From DATBSK01 sp964501785 (GTDB lineage Bacteria; Actinomycetota; Acidimicrobiia; IMCC26256; PALSA-555): a stretch of DNA of 64,000 bases. Where the stretch lies: NCBI GenBank assembly GCA_964501785.1, contig CAZCUD010000013.1, positions 1 to 64,000 of the forward strand, in the 5' to 3' direction. Position 1 is the stretch's first letter; every line of letters begins with the position of its first letter. Below the pieces are notes generated by a model, which was not told the DNA's origin, did not search any database, and worked only from the letters and a program-made list of their open reading frames with translations. A program made the translations under genes and the position numbers. Positions 49,466 to 56,772 of this stretch are shown here, piece by piece.

Positions 49466-50175
49466 CAGCGTGCACCCGCGACGAGCAGACCGATCGTCTC
49501 GCCGACGACGATCGCGGCCCCGAGGACGTCCCCGGTGAAGCCACCGATGCGCCGCCGTGCCAGCAGCAACACACCGACCGCGCCGAGCACGACCGCCAGA
49601 ACCGCGACGGCCCCTTCGATGCCGATCGCGAGCCAGGCGAGCGCGGCGGCGGCCGGCAGCGCGAGGGCAGGCAACCAGCCGGCGCGCGTGGCGGCGCCGT
49701 CACCCAGCAGAGCCGAGGCGAGGCCGCCGGTACGGGCGTACGGCGTCCAAGCGGGCGTGACCGCGACCACGGTTCGCGCCGCGCACCACAGCGCGGCGAC
49801 GAGCACGATCGACGCCGGGCGGGTGGCGAACCCTGCGACGCGCGCGAGCAGCACGACCGTCACCACCGCGACGCCGTACGCACCGACGTCGGGGCGGCGC
49901 ATGATGTCGAGTCGGCGCGGTCGGTCGGCGTGCGGCAGCAGACCGTCGGATGCGTCGGCGAGGCCGTCGACGTGGAGCATCCCGGTGAGCGCCAGGTCGG
50001 CGCCCACCGCGCACACGGCGGCCGGGAGCGCGAAGAGCACCTCGCCGGTCGCCCACCACACGACGCCGACCAGTGCGCCGACGACGGCACCGACCACCGG
50101 GAACCATCGCCACGCGCGCGGTGACGGCGCCGCCGCGCGGCCGAGCACGGTGAGGAAGGCCATCGCCTCGCGCAT
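49462..50175 (-). CDS. cobS: Adenosylcobinamide-GDP ribazoletransferase
   Basis: The 237-residue membrane protein has the CobS motif region LTGMLHVDGLADASDGLLPHADRPRRLDIMRRPDVGAYG, with the Asp residues that bind metal. About six hydrophobic helices follow. It joins adenosylcobinamide-GDP with alpha-ribazole (or its phosphate) in the final assembly step. ATG 50175 shares one base with the cobU stop (TGATG). Confidence 0.93.
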   Translation of the reverse strand: MREAMAFLTVLGRAAAPSPRAWRWFPVVGAVVGALVGVVWWATGEVLFALPAAVCAVGADLALTGMLHVDGLADASDGLLPHADRPRRLDIMRRPDVGAYGVAVVTVVLLARVAGFATRPASIVLVAALWCAARTVVAVTPAWTPYARTGGLASALLGDGAATRAGWLPALALPAAAALAWLAIGIEGAVAVLAVVLGAVGVLLLARRRIGGFTGDVLGAAIVVGETIGLLVAGARW

Positions 50176-50660
50176 CAGTCGTCCAGACGCAGCGTCCGGC
50201 CCGCGACCACGAGCCAGACATCGTCGGCGACTCGCGCGACGTCGGCGTTGAGCGCGCCGAGCACGTCGGTGAATCGACGGCCCGCCTCGGTCGGCGCGTG
50301 CACCGCGAGCCCGACCTCCTCCGTGACGACGACCGTCGGATCGGTCCGTGCTTGCAGCGCTTCGACGAGGGCCTCGGAGTCGACGTCGAGATCCGGAGCT
50401 CGGCTCAGCCACGTGCCGAGGGAGTCGACGAGCACGATGCCGTGCACCGAGCGGAGCACGCTGACGAGGTCTGCGCCGCACTCGACCGTCGTCCACGACG
50501 AGGGGCGACGGGCCCGGTGCGCCGCGATGCGCGCCGCATGCTCGTCGTCGGTGGACTCCGCCGGCACGACGACCGTCACCGGCTCGCCGAGCTCGGCGGC
50601 GATCCGCTCACCGACGTCCGACTTGCCCGATCGCGTGCCACCGACCACGAGGACGATCAC
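50175..50660 (-). CDS. cobU: Adenosylcobinamide kinase / GTP:adenosylcobinamide-phosphate guanylyltransferase
   Basis: The 161-residue protein shows the P-loop VVGGTRSGKSDVGE and the CobU-specific segment RIAAHRARRPSSWTTVE, whose His carries the GMP intermediate. GTG 50660 has AGGAG five bases upstream and overlaps the cbiZ stop (GTGA). A bifunctional CobU makes sense here because cobinamide, not cobyrate only, may enter from salvage. Confidence 0.92.
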   Translation of the reverse strand: MIVLVVGGTRSGKSDVGERIAAELGEPVTVVVPAESTDDEHAARIAAHRARRPSSWTTVECGADLVSVLRSVHGIVLVDSLGTWLSRAPDLDVDSEALVEALQARTDPTVVVTEEVGLAVHAPTEAGRRFTDVLGALNADVARVADDVWLVVAGRTLRLDD

Positions 50661-51322
50661 GATCGCTCCTGCTCCTGCGTCCGCTCTGCGGAGTACGCGA
50701 TGCCGTCGCTGACCGCGGCATGCACCGCACGAGCCAACGCCGAACCCACCGGAGAGCGCGGCCCTGCGAACGGCTCGATCGGCGCCTCGACCGGTGCGAG
50801 GACGCAGACCGCGTCGCTCGGCGTACCCGTCCCTACGACCCCGCGGTCTCCGAGAGCCTGGGCCTTCGCCTCGGTGATCGTCATCACCGCGTTGACCAGA
50901 GCGGCATCGGTCAGCGCGACCGGCACGAACGCCACGATGTTGATCGTCCCGGGACGCGACGCCGCGGCGAGGCGCTCGTCGTGGGGAGCGGCAGCCCACG
51001 TCGGATCGCCGATCCCGACCGTGGCATCGACCACGACGCCGCCGTCGACGCCGCGAGTACGACGATCGACGTGCGCGGCGGTGAGGAACCCCACGCCGTC
51101 GCCGTCACAGCCCGCAGCCGCGGCAAGCTCTTCGAGGTGACGCTCGGGGTCGCGACGGGCGTAGTCGCGGTCCACCTGCGCGTTGATCACCCAGTCGCGC
51201 TCGCCGATGCCGCCCCCGAGGACGGTCGAGGCCGCGACGCGCATCGGCGACGCGCAGCGCCAGACCAGTGCCGGCGTCCCGCCGGCACCGAGGCGCAGCA
51301 GCTCCGGTGTCGGGACGCTCAA
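50657..51322 (-). CDS. cbiZ: Adenosylcobinamide amidohydrolase
   Basis: The 221-residue protein shows the CbiZ pattern: SPMRVAASTVLGGGIGERDWVINAQVDRDYARRDP, VGFLTAAHVDRRT and GTINIVAFVPVALTDAALVNAVMTITEAKAQAL. CbiZ splits the amide linking corrinoid ring and aminopropanol, giving adenosylcobyrate. That allows imported incomplete or wrong corrinoids to be rebuilt. The start is TTG 51322, overlapping the cobO stop (TTGA); no ATG or GTG fits the conserved N-terminus. Confidence 0.88.
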   Translation of the reverse strand: MSVPTPELLRLGAGGTPALVWRCASPMRVAASTVLGGGIGERDWVINAQVDRDYARRDPERHLEELAAAAGCDGDGVGFLTAAHVDRRTRGVDGGVVVDATVGIGDPTWAAAPHDERLAAASRPGTINIVAFVPVALTDAALVNAVMTITEAKAQALGDRGVVGTGTPSDAVCVLAPVEAPIEPFAGPRSPVGSALARAVHAAVSDGIAYSAERTQEQERS

Positions 51323-51945
51323 TAGTCGATCCCCTTCTTGGCGGCGATGCCTCGGTCGTAGGCGTGCTTGATCGAGCGCATCTCGGTCACGGTGTCGGCG
51401 ATGTCGACGAGCGCGTCCGGCGCGTCGCGCCCGGTAGCGATCACGTTCACCTTCGAGGGACGAGCGCGAATCGTGCCCACGACCTCGCCCGTGTCGATCC
51501 AGCCCCACGTCATCGGGTACGTGATCTCGTCGAGGACGACGAGCCGGTGCTTGCCTGCCTCGATCAGTCCTCGAGCCTGCTCCCATGCGGCGCGCGCACG
51601 CGCCTCGTCCTCGGTGAGGTCGTCGGAGTCCCAGGTGAACCCCTCCCCGATCGCGAACCACTCGACGCCGAGCTCCGTCGACGTGCGCTCCTCACCGACC
51701 TGCCACCCGCCCGACTTCAGGAACTGGACGACCGCGACCTTCCAACCGCGCGCGACCGCGCGCAGCACGACCCCGAACGCCGCGGTCGACTTGCCCTTGC
51801 CGTCGCCGGTGTTGACGATCACCAGCGACTCGGCCACCTTCAGCCGCTCCGGTCGCGGATCCTCGGTCGGCGGTTGGACGCTCGACTCGTCCGGCGCGGC
51901 CGGGTCGGACGACGTCGAGTCGGTCGGATGCTCGGGCGGGGTCAC
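51319..51945 (-). CDS. cobO: Cob(I)alamin adenosyltransferase, CobO/CobA type
   Basis: The 208-residue protein has the P-loop VNTGDGKGKSTAAFG and blocks VAVVQFLKSGGWQVGEE, FTWDSDDLTEDEARARAAWE and LDEITYPMTWGWID, all characteristic of the CobA/CobO class. It transfers adenosyl from ATP to corrinoids. The first 35 residues are Pro/Ser/Asp rich and probably disordered. The start ATG 51945 overlaps the btuD stop. Confidence 0.93.
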   Translation of the reverse strand: MTPPEHPTDSTSSDPAAPDESSVQPPTEDPRPERLKVAESLVIVNTGDGKGKSTAAFGVVLRAVARGWKVAVVQFLKSGGWQVGEERTSTELGVEWFAIGEGFTWDSDDLTEDEARARAAWEQARGLIEAGKHRLVVLDEITYPMTWGWIDTGEVVGTIRARPSKVNVIATGRDAPDALVDIADTVTEMRSIKHAYDRGIAAKKGIDY

Positions 51946-52760
51946 GGCGCCTCTCTGGGCTCGTCGTGCGGGGCGGCCCGTGGTCGGCGCGGCAGTCGCG
52001 CCGGCACCACGATCGGCCCATCTTCGCCCTGGAGGACGCTCACCCGCGCACCGAAGTGCTCACGGAGATGCGCCTCGGTGAGCACCGTCGCGGCCGACCC
52101 GTGCTCGGCGACGCGGCCGTCGTCGAGCAGCACCAGCTCGTCGGCGAACAGGCCCGCCAGGGTGAGGTCGTGCATCGTCGAGACGACGGTGAGGCCGCGC
52201 TCGTGTCGTAGCTCTTCCACCAGCTCGAGCACGTCCTGCTGGTGGCCGATGTCGAGGGCCGACGTCGGCTCGTCGAGCAGCACGACCGGCGCGTCCTGCA
52301 GCAGCGCGCGGGCGAGCACGACCCGTTGCCGCTCGCCGCCCGAGAGGGTCTCGACCGCTCGTCCGCCCATCTCGGAGATCCCGAGGCGATCGAGCATCCG
52401 GTGCGTCACCGACACGTCACGCTCGGTCTCGCGTCCGAAGTACGGGAGGTGCGGTGTGCGACCGAGCAAGGCGTAGTCGAGCACGGAGACACCGGCAGGG
52501 ATCACCGGTGCCTGCGGCACCACAGCGATGAGCCGAGCGCGAGCGCGGCTCCGAAGCGACTGCGTCGCGATTCCTCCGACCTCGACGGTTCCCGTGCGGG
52601 GCTTCGCCATCCCGGCGATCGCCCGAACGAGCGTCGTCTTGCCCGCACCGTTGGGTCCGACGATCGAGACCCAGGTGCCGGATCCCACCTCGAGATCGAC
52701 GTGGTCGAGCACGAAGCGATCACCGAGCTCGACCGAGAGTCCGCGCACACGCACGCGCAT
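51942..52760 (-). CDS. btuD: Corrinoid ABC importer ATPase (BtuD-like)
   Basis: The 272-residue protein is an ABC ATPase of the iron-siderophore/B12 group: Walker A VGPNGAGKTT, Q-loop VVPQAPVIPAG, signature LSGGERQR and Walker B VVLLDEPTSALD with STMHDLTLA as switch region. Its place between btuC and cobO within a riboswitch-controlled operon fixes the substrate class as corrinoids. ATG 52760 shares one base with the btuC stop. Confidence 0.9.
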   Translation of the reverse strand: MRVRVRGLSVELGDRFVLDHVDLEVGSGTWVSIVGPNGAGKTTLVRAIAGMAKPRTGTVEVGGIATQSLRSRARARLIAVVPQAPVIPAGVSVLDYALLGRTPHLPYFGRETERDVSVTHRMLDRLGISEMGGRAVETLSGGERQRVVLARALLQDAPVVLLDEPTSALDIGHQQDVLELVEELRHERGLTVVSTMHDLTLAGLFADELVLLDDGRVAEHGSAATVLTEAHLREHFGARVSVLQGEDGPIVVPARLPRRPRAAPHDEPREAP

Positions 52761-53821
52761 CAGGTGCGACCCCGCACGCTCGTGCGCAGCACGACGAGGA
52801 AGAACGGAGCACCCACGAACGCAGTGATCACGCCGATCGGCAGCTCGGCGGGAGCGATGATCGTACGGCCGATCAGGTCGGCGATCACGAGGAACGCGCC
52901 TCCGAAGAGGATCGACAGAGGTACGACGACCCGGTAGCTCGCACCGGCGACGAGCCGGATCGTGTGCGGGACGATGATCCCGACGAACCCGATCAGTCCC
53001 GCGACGGCAACCGCCGCGGCCGTCGCCAGCGAGGCTGCTGCGACGATCACCAGTCGGCTGCGTGCGACGGGCACCCCGAGCGTGGATGCCTCGTCCTCGC
53101 CGACGGCGAGCACGTCGAGCACGCGACGGTGCATGAACAGCACGACGGTCGCGATCAGGAAGTACGGCAGCACCAGCGCGACCTCGGTCCACCCGGCCAC
53201 CGTGAGCCGTCCGAGGATGAACGAGTAGACCTCGCGGATGTTGTCGCTGTTGCGTTGCAGCAGGAAGGCCTGCACCGCGGTGAGGAAGCTGGTGATCGCG
53301 ACGCCGGCGAGGATCAGAGTCACGACCGCGACACCGCCGGCACCGCGACCGATGAGATAGGTGCACGTCACCGCGCCGAGCGCCCCGACGAACGCGGCGA
53401 TGGGCACGAACTGGTCGCCGCCGGAGATCGAGGCCGACGTCGAGACGATCACGAGCGTCACCATCAGTCCCGCGCCGGCACCGGCGCCGAGCAGGTAGGG
53501 ATCGGCGAGCGGGTTGCGGAACGTCCCCTGGTAGGCCGCACCGGCCGTCGAGAGCAACGCGCCGACGAGCAGGGCGAGGACCACCCGGGGCAGTCGGATC
53601 TCGGTGACGATGAGGGCGTCGCGCGTCGAGAGATCGGAGTCGACGCCCAGCAGGGGTACGTGGCTGAGGAGCTCGCGCACGACACCGACGGGCGAGATCC
53701 CGACGGGCCCGACGGCCACGCCGATCACGACGGCGAGGACGACGGCGCCGATCCCGCCTGCGAGCCACGGAGCTCGCAGGCGAGAGGGCGCCACCGCCAC
53801 CGCCGCCGCTGTCGCCGTCAC
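52760..53821 (-). CDS. btuC: Corrinoid ABC importer permease (BtuC-like, FecCD family)
   Basis: The 353-residue protein has about ten hydrophobic helices and FecCD-family landmarks: EIRLPRVVLALLVGALLSTAGAAYQGTFRNPLADPYLLG and GLIGFVGIIVPHTIRLV, the latter coupling to the ATPase. GTG 53821 overlaps the btuF stop (GTGA). The first 20 to 25 residues are polar and Ala-rich. Confidence 0.9.
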   Translation of the reverse strand: MTATAAAVAVAPSRLRAPWLAGGIGAVVLAVVIGVAVGPVGISPVGVVRELLSHVPLLGVDSDLSTRDALIVTEIRLPRVVLALLVGALLSTAGAAYQGTFRNPLADPYLLGAGAGAGLMVTLVIVSTSASISGGDQFVPIAAFVGALGAVTCTYLIGRGAGGVAVVTLILAGVAITSFLTAVQAFLLQRNSDNIREVYSFILGRLTVAGWTEVALVLPYFLIATVVLFMHRRVLDVLAVGEDEASTLGVPVARSRLVIVAAASLATAAAVAVAGLIGFVGIIVPHTIRLVAGASYRVVVPLSILFGGAFLVIADLIGRTIIAPAELPIGVITAFVGAPFFLVVLRTSVRGRT

Positions 53822-54672
53822 AGCTGGTTGCGCTCCTTCACGATCTGACGCAGGAGGTCGACCACGCGGGGACCCCATCGCGATGCCACGTCGTCATCGA
53901 GCGCCACGACGTGCCCGTCGCGGACCGCTGTGAGCGCGGTGAGTCCCGGACGCTGGGCGAACGTCTCGGGGGTCTGACCGCAGCACTTGGTGTCAGCGAG
54001 GAACACCGCGCTCGGATCTTCGTCGACGACGAACTCTGCCGACAGCTGCGGATATCCCGAACCGTCGTCGTCCCTGGCCTCGTCGGCGATGTTGGCGAAC
54101 CCCCCGAGCGTGAGCAACCGCCCGATGAACGTGGACGAGTCGGCCGAGAAGTAGGTGTCGTCGAGCTCGTAGTACGCGGTGGGGCGGGTGTCGTCGTCGG
54201 GCACCTGCGCGCGAAGGTCGGCGATGTCGGAGCGCATCTCGCGCACGAGGTCGTTCGCCTCGTCGGAGTGCCCGGTGATCCGGCCGAGACGCCGGAGCTG
54301 CCGGTAGACGTCGGCGAGCTGGGCAGCCGCGGGGAGGACGACGACGTCGATGCCGAGCGCCTCGAGCGAGCTGCGGGCCTGGCCGTCCGGCACGACCACG
54401 AGGTCGGGGTCGTAACCGGCGATCGACTCGACGTTGGGCGTGTACCCCGACAGGTCGGTGACGGGGGCATCGCTCGGGAAGTTGGACTGGTCGTCGACGG
54501 CGACGACCTGGTCGCCGGCACCGATGGCGAACAGCATCTCGGTCGCGGTCGGCGAGAGCGACACGATCCGTTCGGGTGACGAGCCGCCCGCGTGGGCCGC
54601 CGGGGCGAGCGAGAGAGTGCCGATCAACGCCGCGAGCGCGACGAAGAGCACGAATGGTCGATGACGTTGCAC
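53818..54672 (-). CDS. btuF: Corrinoid-binding protein of ABC importer (BtuF-like)
   Basis: The 284-residue protein has a signal peptide (hydrophobic FVLFVALAALIGTLSLAPAAHA) and a type III binding-protein fold: RIVSLSPTATEMLFAIGAGDQVVAVDD, PNVESIAGYDPDLVVV and a long helical linker. GTG 54672 has AGGAGG five bases upstream; this site lies at the end of the riboswitch expression platform. It is the first gene of the cobalamin operon. Confidence 0.9.
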   Translation of the reverse strand: MQRHRPFVLFVALAALIGTLSLAPAAHAGGSSPERIVSLSPTATEMLFAIGAGDQVVAVDDQSNFPSDAPVTDLSGYTPNVESIAGYDPDLVVVPDGQARSSLEALGIDVVVLPAAAQLADVYRQLRRLGRITGHSDEANDLVREMRSDIADLRAQVPDDDTRPTAYYELDDTYFSADSSTFIGRLLTLGGFANIADEARDDDGSGYPQLSAEFVVDEDPSAVFLADTKCCGQTPETFAQRPGLTALTAVRDGHVVALDDDVASRWGPRVVDLLRQIVKERNQL

Positions 54673-54677
54673 GGTTG

Positions 54678-54725
54678 CCTCCTGTCGGTCGAGGAACCGA
54701 AGTCCGCCGACAGGGGCCCTGTCGG
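54678..54725 (-). promoter_or_regulatory. btuF: Riboswitch expression platform: switching helix over the Shine-Dalgarno site
   Basis: On the minus strand segment 1 is CCGACAGG (54725-54718), segment 2 is CCTGTCGG (54714-54707) and segment 3 is CCGACAGG (54688-54681), which runs into the Shine-Dalgarno AGGAGG (54683-54678). Segment 2 can pair with segment 1 (leaving the ribosome site free) or with segment 3 (covering it). This is a direct plan for translational on/off control. Confidence 0.7.
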
Positions 54726-54744
54726 ACGAACAGCCCTTTCCTCG

Positions 54745-54895
54745 AGAGCCTGTGTGTTCGTCACCGGCCGACGAGGCGACCTGGCTCACCATCCGAGTGG
54801 CTCGCGGATGGCTCACAGTTGCGGGACAGCGCCGGACTCACACCGGACTTCGCTCCCCGACCGGTAGCACCGAGGACGATACCGGACCCGGGGCA
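54745..54895 (-). promoter_or_regulatory. Cobalamin riboswitch aptamer
   Basis: On the minus strand the core reads GGGGAGCGAAG, then TCCGGTGTGAGTCCGG, then CTGTCCCGCAACTGTGAG, and later GAGCCAGGTCGCCTCG (the B12 box, 54787-54772). The order and spacing match the cobalamin aptamer class. It lies 70 or so bases before the btuF start, so it controls the whole operon. The ends are approximate. Confidence 0.88.
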
Positions 54896-54915
54896 GAGCC
54901 GCCTCCCCGACGGCG

Positions 54916-54960
54916 CGTCGGAAGACCCAGCGACAACCTGTGTCGCTCGCGCTTCCGACG
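54916..54960. terminator. Terminator hairpin behind the ABC exporter operon
   Basis: CGTCGGAAG (54916-54924) pairs with CTTCCGACG (54952-54960), and an inner GCGACA/TGTCGC stem (54930-54946) continues the hairpin. It lies 16 bases after the exporter's last stop and before the riboswitch. Confidence 0.6.
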
Positions 54961-54975
54961 CCGCGACGGTGGGGG

Positions 54976-56772
54976 CTACGAGGCGCGGGACTGGGCGGCC
55001 GACCAGCTGGCCCAGAGGCTGGCGTAGCGGCCCTCGCGCTGCACGAGCTCGTCGTGGGAGCCGAGCTCGACGATCCGTCCGTCGTCCACGACGGCAACGC
55101 GGTCGGCGCGAGCCGCGGTCGACAGCCGGTGGGCGATCACGAGCACGGTGCGGGCTTCGGTGAGCGCCTCGAGCGCGTGCTCGACGGTGTGCTCGGTGCC
55201 GGGGTCGAGGTTGGAGGTCGCCTCGTCGAGCACGAGCACGGGCGGGTCGGCGAGCGCGGCGCGGGCGAGCGAGACGAGCTGGCGCTCGCCTGCGGAGAGG
55301 CGGCTGCCCCGCTCGCGCACCTCGGTGTCGAGCCCGTCCTTGAGCGACGCGAAGCGATCGCGGATGCCGAGCGCGTCGAGCGCGGCATCGACCTCGGCGT
55401 CGGTCGCGTCGGGGCGGCCGATGCGGACGTTCTCGCGGATCGTCCCGGTGAAGAGGTAGCCCTCCTGGGGCACGACGATGATCCGCTCGCGCAGCGACCG
55501 CAGCGTGGAGTCGCGCAGGTCGATGCCGCCGAGCGAGACCGAGCCCTCGACGGGGTCGTAGAACCGAGCGACGAGCTTGGCGAGCGTCGACTTCCCGGCA
55601 CCCGTCGGTCCCACCAGCGCGATCCGCTCCCCCGGCGCGACGCTCAGCGACACGTCGTGCAGCACGAGCGGCCCGTCGCCGTAGCGGAAGGACACGTGAT
55701 CGACGTCGATCGCGCCGGAATCGGGCAGGTCGACGGCGCCGGGACGCTCCGCGATCGACGCGGGCGTGTCGAGCAGCCCGAACAGCTTGTAGAGGGCGGC
55801 CGCGGCCTGCTGGAGCGTGTTGTAGAGCTGCCCCAGCTGCTGCACCGGCTCGAACAGGTTGTTGAGGTAGAGGACGAACGCCGCCACCGTCCCCACCGTC
55901 ACGATGTCCTGGTCGACGAAGACGCCGCCGATGCCGACGATCAGCGCGATCCCCACGACACCCATGAACTCGACGAACGGGAAGTACTTCGTCGAGATCT
56001 TGACCGTCTCGAGGTTGGCGTCGAACTGGGCCTCGTTGGTCTCGCGGAACCGACGGGTGAAGGCGCGCTCGCGTCCGAACGCCTGCACGACCCGCACACC
56101 GGCGAGCCCCTCCTGGAGCGTCGCGAGGTTCGTGCCGATGCGTTCGCGCACCTCGAGGTACGCCGCGTTCGCGGCCTTGCGGAACCAGCGCGTCGCCCAC
56201 ACGACCGGGGGCACGACGATCAGCACGCACAGCGCGAGCTCCCAGCTCAGGATGAGGATCACGGCCAGCGCGCCGACGAAGAGCAGCGCGTTCTGCACGA
56301 ACATCGCGAGGCCCATCTGCACGAGCTCTTGCAGCGCGTCGACGTCGGACGTCAGGCGGGCGACCAGCCGGCCGGTGCGCTCGCGCTCGAAGAAGTCGAG
56401 CCCGAGCGACGTGAGGTGGCGGAAGACGCGCACCCGCAGCTCACGGAGGAACCGCTCGCCGATGGCCGCGATCGCGCGGATCGACTGACGACCGAGGGCG
56501 AGCGCGACGAACGCGAGCACCAGGTACGCGACCGCGGCGGTGTTGAGCGCGGCCACATCACCCTCGCGCAGCCCCGAGTCGATGCCGTAGCCGACGAGCG
56601 CCGGGCCGGCGAGGAGACAGGCCGTCTGTCCGACGAGCAGGAGCGACGCGAGCACGATCTTCGCCCGCCAGGGCCGCAGCATCTGACCGAGTCGGCGCAT
56701 GAGGCCCTTGGTCTGATCGCGCGTCAGTCGCTCGTCCACGGGGGTGACGCCGAAGGCGGGGCGGCTCTGCAC
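54976..56772 (-). CDS. ABC exporter half-transporter, subunit with intact Walker B Glu
   Basis: The 598-residue protein has six transmembrane helices followed by an ATPase: Walker A LVGPTGAGKST, Q-loop VVPQEGYLFTG, signature LSAGERQL (a variant of LSGGQ), Walker B VLVLDEATSNLD and His switch IAHRLST. The catalytic Glu after Walker B is present. Its GTG start shares a base with the stop of the partner gene (TAGTG), so the two subunits are made in equal amounts. Heterodimeric exporters such as BmrCD or TM287/288 export drugs or lipids. Confidence 0.9.
   Translation of the reverse strand: MQSRPAFGVTPVDERLTRDQTKGLMRRLGQMLRPWRAKIVLASLLLVGQTACLLAGPALVGYGIDSGLREGDVAALNTAAVAYLVLAFVALALGRQSIRAIAAIGERFLRELRVRVFRHLTSLGLDFFERERTGRLVARLTSDVDALQELVQMGLAMFVQNALLFVGALAVILILSWELALCVLIVVPPVVWATRWFRKAANAAYLEVRERIGTNLATLQEGLAGVRVVQAFGRERAFTRRFRETNEAQFDANLETVKISTKYFPFVEFMGVVGIALIVGIGGVFVDQDIVTVGTVAAFVLYLNNLFEPVQQLGQLYNTLQQAAAALYKLFGLLDTPASIAERPGAVDLPDSGAIDVDHVSFRYGDGPLVLHDVSLSVAPGERIALVGPTGAGKSTLAKLVARFYDPVEGSVSLGGIDLRDSTLRSLRERIIVVPQEGYLFTGTIRENVRIGRPDATDAEVDAALDALGIRDRFASLKDGLDTEVRERGSRLSAGERQLVSLARAALADPPVLVLDEATSNLDPGTEHTVEHALEALTEARTVLVIAHRLSTAARADRVAVVDDGRIVELGSHDELVQREGRYASLWASWSAAQSRAS

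Noticed and set aside
54930..54946. Inner GCGACA/TGTCGC stem as an operator of the cobalamin operon
   Set aside because: It is nested inside longer arms right after a stop codon, which fits a terminator better. The riboswitch already explains regulation.
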